Positions 32,621 to 45,700 of a stretch of DNA of 64,000 bases are shown piece by piece. Source of the DNA: Owenia fusiformis (lineage: Eukaryota; Annelida; Polychaeta; Sabellida; Oweniidae); NCBI GenBank assembly GCA_903813345.2, contig CAIIXF020000009.1, positions 30,354,740 through 30,418,739 of the forward strand, written 5' to 3'. The translations under genes were made by a program, and so were the position numbers. How positions within the stretch are numbered: position 1 is the first letter of the stretch; each line of letters starts with the position of its first letter. The notes beneath the pieces were generated by a model. The model was not told the DNA's origin and did not search any database. It saw nothing but the letters and a program-made list of their open reading frames with translations.

Positions 32621-35600
32621 ATAGTTAGGGTTAGGGGTAGTGTTGGGGTTCAGGTTAAGGGTTAGAGTTAGGCTCTGGCTTAGGGTTAGGCTATAGTTAG
32701 GGTTAGAGATATTGTTGGGGTTAGGGTTAGGTCATGGCCAATGATTTAGCCTTCTAGAGCAAAATTTGTGAAAATTCCAATAAGAATCATGGAAACAGTG
32801 GAGAAATATGACCAAAGTAACAAAAAGTTGACTCCTGGTTGGAGCCTATGACGGATGTGTTGGGAGATGTCTAGTTTGAGCTGGGGAGGTCTTACAGAGC
32901 TGATTGAGCTATATCTGGATAGCACATTTTGCCTAGAATCAATTTTTGTGATTTAGAAAAATAATCAATAAATTTCTCTAATTTATGCACATATTTGAAT
33001 AACACGGGGTAAATTTTTGCGAAAAAATGCTTATTCAGCACTTTTTGGGGAAAAGCATGGACCATAGTGACATGAAACTTTGTCAAACGCATTGAGAGAG
33101 ATGAAATTAATGAAAGTCCCAATAAAAACTGAAAATAGTTGAGAAATATGACCAAATTAAAAAAAAGTGGTACTCCAGAATGGGCGATAGTAGTGACCCA
33201 TCCTTTAAGTTACAATTGTAATTTCCTCCAAAATGTAACCCCAAGTTGTTTTCTAGTAAAATAATACAAACCGCAAGCAGATTCGACTATTTTTTCCAGA
33301 TATATGAATGATTAAAGTTACCCATCCCCTTTCTGCAATTAGATGTTTTCCTGGGATATTGACTAAAATTGGAACCTATGGCTAGATGTGTTGGGAGGTG
33401 TCTAGTTTGAGATGGGGAGGTAGTACAGAGCTGAATGAGCTATATCTGGAAAGCACATTTTGCCTAGAATCAATTTTTGTAATTTAAAGAAATAGGCAAT
33501 TAATATCTCTTATTTATGCGCATATTTAATAACACGGGGTAGATTTTTGCGAAAAAATGCTTATTCGACACTTTTGGGAAATAGTACAGACCATCGTGAC
33601 ATTAAACTTTGTCAAATGATAGAACAATTCATGTGTTATCAATTACATAAACTAATTGTAATCATTATTATTGCTTCTGAATGTTTACAGAGAAATATTT
33701 AGTATGGAGGATACAGAAAAATTGGTCATTTTCTCCAGTTGTTGTTCTACCCTGGGGAATATTCATCAAAGAAAACCAAAACAACACACATTTCCAATTA
33801 TAGGTCTCCCAATTGATAAATGATCATTCTGAACACTGTATTTGATTACTTAGGGTTAAGTCAAGGTTAGGATTAGGGGTTAGGGTTAGGCTTGGGCTTA
33901 GGGTTAGGCTTTAGTTAGGGCTAAGGGTAGTGTTGGGGCTAGGGTAAGGCCCTGGCTTAGGGTAAGGCTATAGTTAGGGTTAGGGGTAGTGTTGGGGTTA
34001 GGCTTAGGCTCTAGCTTGGGGTTAGGCTATAGTTAGGGTTAGTGTTGAGGTTAGAGTTAGGGTTAGGCTCTGGCTTAGGGTTAGGCTATAGTTAGGGTTA
34101 GGGGTAATGTTGGGGTAAGGGGTTAGGGTTAGGGGTTAGGGTTAGACTCTGGCTTAGGGTTAGGCTGTAGTTAGGGTTAGGAATAGTGTTGGGGTTAGGG
34201 TTAGGGGTTAGGGTTAGGCTCTGGCTTAGGGTTAGGCTATAGTTAGGGTTAGGGGTAGTGTTGGGGTTCAGGTTAAGGGTTAGAGTTAGGCTCTGGCTTA
34301 GGGTTAGGCTATAGTTAGGGTTAGAGATATTGTTGGGGTTAGGGTTAGGTCATGGCCAATGATTTAGCCTTCTAGAGCAAAATTTGTGAAAATTCCAATA
34401 AGAATCATGGAAACAGTGGAGAAATATGACCAAAGTAACAAAAAGTTGACTCCTGGTTGGAGCCTATGACGGATGTGTTGGGAGATGTCTAGTTTGAGCT
34501 GGGGAGGTCTTACAGAGCTGATTGAGCTATATCTGGATAGCACATTTTGCCTAGAATCAATTTTTGTGATTTAGAAAAATAATCAATAAATTTCTCTAAT
34601 TTATGCACATATTTGAATAACACGGGGTAAATTTTTGCGAAAAAATGCTTATTCAGCACTTTTTGGGGAAAAGCATGGACCATAGTGACATGAAACTTTG
34701 TCAAACGCATTGAGAGAGATGAAATTAATGAAAGTCCCAATAAAAACTGAAAATAGTTGAGAAATATGACCAAATTAAAAAAAAGTGGTACTCCAGAATG
34801 GGCGATAATAGGGTTCACCCAACTAATTGTTATAACATGCGTATTCCCATACAAACGATCTGTCTTCAAGAGAAAACTAAGATTTGTGGACATGTTTTGC
34901 TATCATTGCATCATACCCCAGTATGTCCTCTGTCAGTCAAAAAAGTTTGAATCAAAACTCCCCACGAAAATCAAAAGATCTCACCTGTTGAAGACGCCAT
35001 CTATAGAAAATGTCAAAAAATGTCATTCTGATTTTGACAGATGGAGGCAGGTCAAAAAGGTCACATTTTTTAAAGAAAATGCACCTTAATCACATCAAAT
35101 CATGTCTCAGAGTTGGTCCACACATACACTTTTTCATTCATGTACTTACCAAAATCCAACCACTGGTGATGCTAATGTAATTACAATAATTGGACTATAT
35201 TTTTGTTTTTATAATGCCATCTATTCGTCTTCCCACTCGGCGGAAGGATCTAATGGTTGTGTGTCTCCTAGTAGTGACCCATCCTTTAAGTTACAATTGT
35301 AATTTCCTCCAAAATGTAACCCCAAGTTGTTTTCTAGTAAAATAATACAAACCGCAAGCAGATTCGACTATTTTTTCCAGATATATGAATGATTAAAGTT
35401 ACCCATCCCCTTTCTGCAATTAGATGTTTTCCTGGGATATTGACTAAAATTGGAACCTATGGCTAGATGTGTTGGGAGGTGTCTAGTTTGAGATGGGGAG
35501 GTAGTACAGAGCTGAATGAGCTATATCTGGAAAGCACATTTTGCCTAGAATCAATTTTTGTAATTTAAAGAAATAGGCAATTAATATCTCTTATTTATGC

Positions 35601-36720
35601 GCATATTTAATAACACGGGGTAGATTTTTGCGAAAAAATGCTTATTCGACACTTTTGGGAAATAGTACAGACCATCGTGACATTAAACTTTGTCAAATGA
35701 TAGAACAATTCATGTGTTATCAATTACATAAACTAATTGTAATCATTATTATTGCTTCTGAATGTTTACAGAGAAATATTTAGTATGGAGGATACAGAAA
35801 AATTGGTCATTTTCTCCAGTTGTTGTTCTACCCTGGGGAATATTCATCAAAGAAAACCAAAACAACACACATTTCCAATTATAGGTCTCCCAATTGATAA
35901 ATGATCATTCTGAACACTGTATTTGATTACTTAGGGTTAAGTCAAGGTTAGGATTAGGGGTTAGGGTTAGGCTTGGGCTTAGGGTTAGGCTTTAGTTAGG
36001 GCTAAGGGTAGTGTTGGGGCTAGGGTAAGGCCCTGGCTTAGGGTAAGGCTATAGTTAGGGTTAGGGGTAGTGTTGGGGTTAGGCTTAGGCTCTAGCTTGG
36101 GGTTAGGCTATAGTTAGGGTTAGTGTTGAGGTTAGAGTTAGGGTTAGGCTCTGGCTTAGGGTTAGGCTATAGTTAGGGTTAGGGGTAATGTTGGGGTAAG
36201 GGGTTAGGGTTAGGGGTTAGGGTTAGACTCTGGCTTAGGGTTAGGCTGTAGTTAGGGTTAGGAATAGTGTTGGGGTTAGGGTTAGGGGTTAGGGTTAGGC
36301 TCTGGCTTAGGGTTAGGCTATAGTTAGGGTTAGGGGTAGTGTTGGGGTTCAGGTTAAGGGTTAGAGTTAGGCTCTGGCTTAGGGTTAGGCTATAGTTAGG
36401 GTTAGAGATATTGTTGGGGTTAGGGTTAGGTCATGGCCAATGATTTAGCCTTCTAGAGCAAAATTTGTGAAAATTCCAATAAGAATCATGGAAACAGTGG
36501 AGAAATATGACCAAAGTAACAAAAAGTTGACTCCTGGTTGGAGCCTATGACGGATGTGTTGGGAGATGTCTAGTTTGAGCTGGGGAGGTCTTACAGAGCT
36601 GATTGAGCTATATCTGGATAGCACATTTTGCCTAGAATCAATTTTTGTGATTTAGAAAAATAATCAATAAATTTCTCTAATTTATGCACATATTTGAATA
36701 ACACGGGGTAAATTTTTGCG

Positions 36721-36727
36721 AAAAAAA
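36721..36727. repeat. Private one-base A insertion in core 12
   Basis: Seven A residues follow GCG where every other copy has six. This shifts the frame of the recurring minus-strand ORF (97 instead of 127 codons) with no other change nearby. It is either a real variant or a homopolymer sequencing error. Confidence 0.85.
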
Positions 36728-39700
36728 TGCTTATTCAGCACTTTTTGGGGAAAAGCATGGACCATAGTGACATGAAACTTTGTCAAACGCATTGAGAGAG
36801 ATGAAATTAATGAAAGTCCCAATAAAAACTGAAAATAGTTGAGAAATATGACCAAATTAAAAAAAAGTGGTACTCCAGAATGGGCGATAATAGGGTTCAC
36901 CCAACTAATTGTTATAACATGCGTATTCCCATACAAACGATCTGTCTTCAAGAGAAAACTAAGATTTGTGGACATGTTTTGCTATCATTGCATCATACCC
37001 CAGTATGTCCTCTGTCAGTCAAAAAAGTTTGAATCAAAACTCCCCACGAAAATCAAAAGATCTCACCTGTTGAAGACGCCATCTATAGAAAATGTCAAAA
37101 AATGTCATTCTGATTTTGACAGATGGAGGCAGGTCAAAAAGGTCACATTTTTTAAAGAAAATGCACCTTAATCACATCAAATCATGTCTCAGAGTTGGTC
37201 CACACATACACTTTTTCATTCATGTACTTACCAAAATCCAACCACTGGTGATGCTAATGTAATTACAATAATTGGACTATATTTTTGTTTTTATAATGCC
37301 ATCTATTCGTCTTCCCACTCGGCGGAAGGATCTAATGGTTGTGTGTCTCCTAGTAGTGACCCATCCTTTAAGTTACAATTGTAATTTCCTCCAAAATGTA
37401 ACCCCAAGTTGTTTTCTAGTAAAATAATACAAACCGCAAGCAGATTCGACTATTTTTTCCAGATATATGAATGATTAAAGTTACCCATCCCCTTTCTGCA
37501 ATTAGATGTTTTCCTGGGATATTGACTAAAATTGGAACCTATGGCTAGATGTGTTGGGAGGTGTCTAGTTTGAGATGGGGAGGTAGTACAGAGCTGAATG
37601 AGCTATATCTGGAAAGCACATTTTGCCTAGAATCAATTTTTGTAATTTAAAGAAATAGGCAATTAATATCTCTTATTTATGCGCATATTTAATAACACGG
37701 GGTAGATTTTTGCGAAAAAATGCTTATTCGACACTTTTGGGAAATAGTACAGACCATCGTGACATTAAACTTTGTCAAATGATAGAACAATTCATGTGTT
37801 ATCAATTACATAAACTAATTGTAATCATTATTATTGCTTCTGAATGTTTACAGAGAAATATTTAGTATGGAGGATACAGAAAAATTGGTCATTTTCTCCA
37901 GTTGTTGTTCTACCCTGGGGAATATTCATCAAAGAAAACCAAAACAACACACATTTCCAATTATAGGTCTCCCAATTGATAAATGATCATTCTGAACACT
38001 GTATTTGATTACTTAGGGTTAAGTCAAGGTTAGGATTAGGGGTTAGGGTTAGGCTTGGGCTTAGGGTTAGGCTTTAGTTAGGGCTAAGGGTAGTGTTGGG
38101 GCTAGGGTAAGGCCCTGGCTTAGGGTAAGGCTATAGTTAGGGTTAGGGGTAGTGTTGGGGTTAGGCTTAGGCTCTAGCTTGGGGTTAGGCTATAGTTAGG
38201 GTTAGTGTTGAGGTTAGAGTTAGGGTTAGGCTCTGGCTTAGGGTTAGGCTATAGTTAGGGTTAGGGGTAATGTTGGGGTAAGGGGTTAGGGTTAGGGGTT
38301 AGGGTTAGACTCTGGCTTAGGGTTAGGCTGTAGTTAGGGTTAGGAATAGTGTTGGGGTTAGGGTTAGGGGTTAGGGTTAGGCTCTGGCTTAGGGTTAGGC
38401 TATAGTTAGGGTTAGGGGTAGTGTTGGGGTTCAGGTTAAGGGTTAGAGTTAGGCTCTGGCTTAGGGTTAGGCTATAGTTAGGGTTAGAGATATTGTTGGG
38501 GTTAGGGTTAGGTCATGGCCAATGATTTAGCCTTCTAGAGCAAAATTTGTGAAAATTCCAATAAGAATCATGGAAACAGTGGAGAAATATGACCAAAGTA
38601 ACAAAAAGTTGACTCCTGGTTGGAGCCTATGACGGATGTGTTGGGAGATGTCTAGTTTGAGCTGGGGAGGTCTTACAGAGCTGATTGAGCTATATCTGGA
38701 TAGCACATTTTGCCTAGAATCAATTTTTGTGATTTAGAAAAATAATCAATAAATTTCTCTAATTTATGCACATATTTGAATAACACGGGGTAAATTTTTG
38801 CGAAAAAATGCTTATTCAGCACTTTTTGGGGAAAAGCATGGACCATAGTGACATGAAACTTTGTCAAACGCATTGAGAGAGATGAAATTAATGAAAGTCC
38901 CAATAAAAACTGAAAATAGTTGAGAAATATGACCAAATTAAAAAAAAGTGGTACTCCAGAATGGGCGATAGTAGTGACCCATCCTTTAAGTTACAATTGT
39001 AATTTCCTCCAAAATGTAACCCCAAGTTGTTTTCTAGTAAAATAATACAAACCGCAAGCAGATTCGACTATTTTTTCCAGATATATGAATGATTAAAGTT
39101 ACCCATCCCCTTTCTGCAATTAGATGTTTTCCTGGGATATTGACTAAAATTGGAACCTATGGCTAGATGTGTTGGGAGGTGTCTAGTTTGAGATGGGGAG
39201 GTAGTACAGAGCTGAATGAGCTATATCTGGAAAGCACATTTTGCCTAGAATCAATTTTTGTAATTTAAAGAAATAGGCAATTAATATCTCTTATTTATGC
39301 GCATATTTAATAACACGGGGTAGATTTTTGCGAAAAAATGCTTATTCGACACTTTTGGGAAATAGTACAGACCATCGTGACATTAAACTTTGTCAAATGA
39401 TAGAACAATTCATGTGTTATCAATTACATAAACTAATTGTAATCATTATTATTGCTTCTGAATGTTTACAGAGAAATATTTAGTATGGAGGATACAGAAA
39501 AATTGGTCATTTTCTCCAGTTGTTGTTCTACCCTGGGGAATATTCATCAAAGAAAACCAAAACAACACACATTTCCAATTATAGGTCTCCCAATTGATAA
39601 ATGATCATTCTGAACACTGTATTTGATTACTTAGGGTTAAGTCAAGGTTAGGATTAGGGGTTAGGGTTAGGCTTGGGCTTAGGGTTAGGCTTTAGTTAGG

Positions 39701-42700
39701 GCTAAGGGTAGTGTTGGGGCTAGGGTAAGGCCCTGGCTTAGGGTAAGGCTATAGTTAGGGTTAGGGGTAGTGTTGGGGTTAGGCTTAGGCTCTAGCTTGG
39801 GGTTAGGCTATAGTTAGGGTTAGTGTTGAGGTTAGAGTTAGGGTTAGGCTCTGGCTTAGGGTTAGGCTATAGTTAGGGTTAGGGGTAATGTTGGGGTAAG
39901 GGGTTAGGGTTAGGGGTTAGGGTTAGACTCTGGCTTAGGGTTAGGCTGTAGTTAGGGTTAGGAATAGTGTTGGGGTTAGGGTTAGGGGTTAGGGTTAGGC
40001 TCTGGCTTAGGGTTAGGCTATAGTTAGGGTTAGGGGTAGTGTTGGGGTTCAGGTTAAGGGTTAGAGTTAGGCTCTGGCTTAGGGTTAGGCTATAGTTAGG
40101 GTTAGAGATATTGTTGGGGTTAGGGTTAGGTCATGGCCAATGATTTAGCCTTCTAGAGCAAAATTTGTGAAAATTCCAATAAGAATCATGGAAACAGTGG
40201 AGAAATATGACCAAAGTAACAAAAAGTTGACTCCTGGTTGGAGCCTATGACGGATGTGTTGGGAGATGTCTAGTTTGAGCTGGGGAGGTCTTACAGAGCT
40301 GATTGAGCTATATCTGGATAGCACATTTTGCCTAGAATCAATTTTTGTGATTTAGAAAAATAATCAATAAATTTCTCTAATTTATGCACATATTTGAATA
40401 ACACGGGGTAAATTTTTGCGAAAAAATGCTTATTCAGCACTTTTTGGGGAAAAGCATGGACCATAGTGACATGAAACTTTGTCAAACGCATTGAGAGAGA
40501 TGAAATTAATGAAAGTCCCAATAAAAACTGAAAATAGTTGAGAAATATGACCAAATTAAAAAAAAGTGGTACTCCAGAATGGGCGATAATAGGGTTCACC
40601 CAACTAATTGTTATAACATGCGTATTCCCATACAAACGATCTGTCTTCAAGAGAAAACTAAGATTTGTGGACATGTTTTGCTATCATTGCATCATACCCC
40701 AGTATGTCCTCTGTCAGTCAAAAAAGTTTGAATCAAAACTCCCCACGAAAATCAAAAGATCTCACCTGTTGAAGACGCCATCTATAGAAAATGTCAAAAA
40801 ATGTCATTCTGATTTTGACAGATGGAGGCAGGTCAAAAAGGTCACATTTTTTAAAGAAAATGCACCTTAATCACATCAAATCATGTCTCAGAGTTGGTCC
40901 ACACATACACTTTTTCATTCATGTACTTACCAAAATCCAACCACTGGTGATGCTAATGTAATTACAATAATTGGACTATATTTTTGTTTTTATAATGCCA
41001 TCTATTCGTCTTCCCACTCGGCGGAAGGATCTAATGGTTGTGTGTCTCCTAGTAGTGACCCATCCTTTAAGTTACAATTGTAATTTCCTCCAAAATGTAA
41101 CCCCAAGTTGTTTTCTAGTAAAATAATACAAACCGCAAGCAGATTCGACTATTTTTTCCAGATATATGAATGATTAAAGTTACCCATCCCCTTTCTGCAA
41201 TTAGATGTTTTCCTGGGATATTGACTAAAATTGGAACCTATGGCTAGATGTGTTGGGAGGTGTCTAGTTTGAGATGGGGAGGTAGTACAGAGCTGAATGA
41301 GCTATATCTGGAAAGCACATTTTGCCTAGAATCAATTTTTGTAATTTAAAGAAATAGGCAATTAATATCTCTTATTTATGCGCATATTTAATAACACGGG
41401 GTAGATTTTTGCGAAAAAATGCTTATTCGACACTTTTGGGAAATAGTACAGACCATCGTGACATTAAACTTTGTCAAATGATAGAACAATTCATGTGTTA
41501 TCAATTACATAAACTAATTGTAATCATTATTATTGCTTCTGAATGTTTACAGAGAAATATTTAGTATGGAGGATACAGAAAAATTGGTCATTTTCTCCAG
41601 TTGTTGTTCTACCCTGGGGAATATTCATCAAAGAAAACCAAAACAACACACATTTCCAATTATAGGTCTCCCAATTGATAAATGATCATTCTGAACACTG
41701 TATTTGATTACTTAGGGTTAAGTCAAGGTTAGGATTAGGGGTTAGGGTTAGGCTTGGGCTTAGGGTTAGGCTTTAGTTAGGGCTAAGGGTAGTGTTGGGG
41801 CTAGGGTAAGGCCCTGGCTTAGGGTAAGGCTATAGTTAGGGTTAGGGGTAGTGTTGGGGTTAGGCTTAGGCTCTAGCTTGGGGTTAGGCTATAGTTAGGG
41901 TTAGTGTTGAGGTTAGAGTTAGGGTTAGGCTCTGGCTTAGGGTTAGGCTATAGTTAGGGTTAGGGGTAATGTTGGGGTAAGGGGTTAGGGTTAGGGGTTA
42001 GGGTTAGACTCTGGCTTAGGGTTAGGCTGTAGTTAGGGTTAGGAATAGTGTTGGGGTTAGGGTTAGGGGTTAGGGTTAGGCTCTGGCTTAGGGTTAGGCT
42101 ATAGTTAGGGTTAGGGGTAGTGTTGGGGTTCAGGTTAAGGGTTAGAGTTAGGCTCTGGCTTAGGGTTAGGCTATAGTTAGGGTTAGAGATATTGTTGGGG
42201 TTAGGGTTAGGTCATGGCCAATGATTTAGCCTTCTAGAGCAAAATTTGTGAAAATTCCAATAAGAATCATGGAAACAGTGGAGAAATATGACCAAAGTAA
42301 CAAAAAGTTGACTCCTGGTTGGAGCCTATGACGGATGTGTTGGGAGATGTCTAGTTTGAGCTGGGGAGGTCTTACAGAGCTGATTGAGCTATATCTGGAT
42401 AGCACATTTTGCCTAGAATCAATTTTTGTGATTTAGAAAAATAATCAATAAATTTCTCTAATTTATGCACATATTTGAATAACACGGGGTAAATTTTTGC
42501 GAAAAAATGCTTATTCAGCACTTTTTGGGGAAAAGCATGGACCATAGTGACATGAAACTTTGTCAAACGCATTGAGAGAGATGAAATTAATGAAAGTCCC
42601 AATAAAAACTGAAAATAGTTGAGAAATATGACCAAATTAAAAAAAAGTGGTACTCCAGAATGGGCGATAGTAGTGACCCATCCTTTAAGTTACAATTGTA

Positions 42701-45700
42701 ATTTCCTCCAAAATGTAACCCCAAGTTGTTTTCTAGTAAAATAATACAAACCGCAAGCAGATTCGACTATTTTTTCCAGATATATGAATGATTAAAGTTA
42801 CCCATCCCCTTTCTGCAATTAGATGTTTTCCTGGGATATTGACTAAAATTGGAACCTATGGCTAGATGTGTTGGGAGGTGTCTAGTTTGAGATGGGGAGG
42901 TAGTACAGAGCTGAATGAGCTATATCTGGAAAGCACATTTTGCCTAGAATCAATTTTTGTAATTTAAAGAAATAGGCAATTAATATCTCTTATTTATGCG
43001 CATATTTAATAACACGGGGTAGATTTTTGCGAAAAAATGCTTATTCGACACTTTTGGGAAATAGTACAGACCATCGTGACATTAAACTTTGTCAAATGAT
43101 AGAACAATTCATGTGTTATCAATTACATAAACTAATTGTAATCATTATTATTGCTTCTGAATGTTTACAGAGAAATATTTAGTATGGAGGATACAGAAAA
43201 ATTGGTCATTTTCTCCAGTTGTTGTTCTACCCTGGGGAATATTCATCAAAGAAAACCAAAACAACACACATTTCCAATTATAGGTCTCCCAATTGATAAA
43301 TGATCATTCTGAACACTGTATTTGATTACTTAGGGTTAAGTCAAGGTTAGGATTAGGGGTTAGGGTTAGGCTTGGGCTTAGGGTTAGGCTTTAGTTAGGG
43401 CTAAGGGTAGTGTTGGGGCTAGGGTAAGGCCCTGGCTTAGGGTAAGGCTATAGTTAGGGTTAGGGGTAGTGTTGGGGTTAGGCTTAGGCTCTAGCTTGGG
43501 GTTAGGCTATAGTTAGGGTTAGTGTTGAGGTTAGAGTTAGGGTTAGGCTCTGGCTTAGGGTTAGGCTATAGTTAGGGTTAGGGGTAATGTTGGGGTAAGG
43601 GGTTAGGGTTAGGGGTTAGGGTTAGACTCTGGCTTAGGGTTAGGCTGTAGTTAGGGTTAGGAATAGTGTTGGGGTTAGGGTTAGGGGTTAGGGTTAGGCT
43701 CTGGCTTAGGGTTAGGCTATAGTTAGGGTTAGGGGTAGTGTTGGGGTTCAGGTTAAGGGTTAGAGTTAGGCTCTGGCTTAGGGTTAGGCTATAGTTAGGG
43801 TTAGAGATATTGTTGGGGTTAGGGTTAGGTCATGGCCAATGATTTAGCCTTCTAGAGCAAAATTTGTGAAAATTCCAATAAGAATCATGGAAACAGTGGA
43901 GAAATATGACCAAAGTAACAAAAAGTTGACTCCTGGTTGGAGCCTATGACGGATGTGTTGGGAGATGTCTAGTTTGAGCTGGGGAGGTCTTACAGAGCTG
44001 ATTGAGCTATATCTGGATAGCACATTTTGCCTAGAATCAATTTTTGTGATTTAGAAAAATAATCAATAAATTTCTCTAATTTATGCACATATTTGAATAA
44101 CACGGGGTAAATTTTTGCGAAAAAATGCTTATTCAGCACTTTTTGGGGAAAAGCATGGACCATAGTGACATGAAACTTTGTCAAACGCATTGAGAGAGAT
44201 GAAATTAATGAAAGTCCCAATAAAAACTGAAAATAGTTGAGAAATATGACCAAATTAAAAAAAAGTGGTACTCCAGAATGGGCGATAATAGGGTTCACCC
44301 AACTAATTGTTATAACATGCGTATTCCCATACAAACGATCTGTCTTCAAGAGAAAACTAAGATTTGTGGACATGTTTTGCTATCATTGCATCATACCCCA
44401 GTATGTCCTCTGTCAGTCAAAAAAGTTTGAATCAAAACTCCCCACGAAAATCAAAAGATCTCACCTGTTGAAGACGCCATCTATAGAAAATGTCAAAAAA
44501 TGTCATTCTGATTTTGACAGATGGAGGCAGGTCAAAAAGGTCACATTTTTTAAAGAAAATGCACCTTAATCACATCAAATCATGTCTCAGAGTTGGTCCA
44601 CACATACACTTTTTCATTCATGTACTTACCAAAATCCAACCACTGGTGATGCTAATGTAATTACAATAATTGGACTATATTTTTGTTTTTATAATGCCAT
44701 CTATTCGTCTTCCCACTCGGCGGAAGGATCTAATGGTTGTGTGTCTCCTAGTAGTGACCCATCCTTTAAGTTACAATTGTAATTTCCTCCAAAATGTAAC
44801 CCCAAGTTGTTTTCTAGTAAAATAATACAAACCGCAAGCAGATTCGACTATTTTTTCCAGATATATGAATGATTAAAGTTACCCATCCCCTTTCTGCAAT
44901 TAGATGTTTTCCTGGGATATTGACTAAAATTGGAACCTATGGCTAGATGTGTTGGGAGGTGTCTAGTTTGAGATGGGGAGGTAGTACAGAGCTGAATGAG
45001 CTATATCTGGAAAGCACATTTTGCCTAGAATCAATTTTTGTAATTTAAAGAAATAGGCAATTAATATCTCTTATTTATGCGCATATTTAATAACACGGGG
45101 TAGATTTTTGCGAAAAAATGCTTATTCGACACTTTTGGGAAATAGTACAGACCATCGTGACATTAAACTTTGTCAAATGATAGAACAATTCATGTGTTAT
45201 CAATTACATAAACTAATTGTAATCATTATTATTGCTTCTGAATGTTTACAGAGAAATATTTAGTATGGAGGATACAGAAAAATTGGTCATTTTCTCCAGT
45301 TGTTGTTCTACCCTGGGGAATATTCATCAAAGAAAACCAAAACAACACACATTTCCAATTATAGGTCTCCCAATTGATAAATGATCATTCTGAACACTGT
45401 ATTTGATTACTTAGGGTTAAGTCAAGGTTAGGATTAGGGGTTAGGGTTAGGCTTGGGCTTAGGGTTAGGCTTTAGTTAGGGCTAAGGGTAGTGTTGGGGC
45501 TAGGGTAAGGCCCTGGCTTAGGGTAAGGCTATAGTTAGGGTTAGGGGTAGTGTTGGGGTTAGGCTTAGGCTCTAGCTTGGGGTTAGGCTATAGTTAGGGT
45601 TAGTGTTGAGGTTAGAGTTAGGGTTAGGCTCTGGCTTAGGGTTAGGCTATAGTTAGGGTTAGGGGTAATGTTGGGGTAAGGGGTTAGGGTTAGGGGTTAG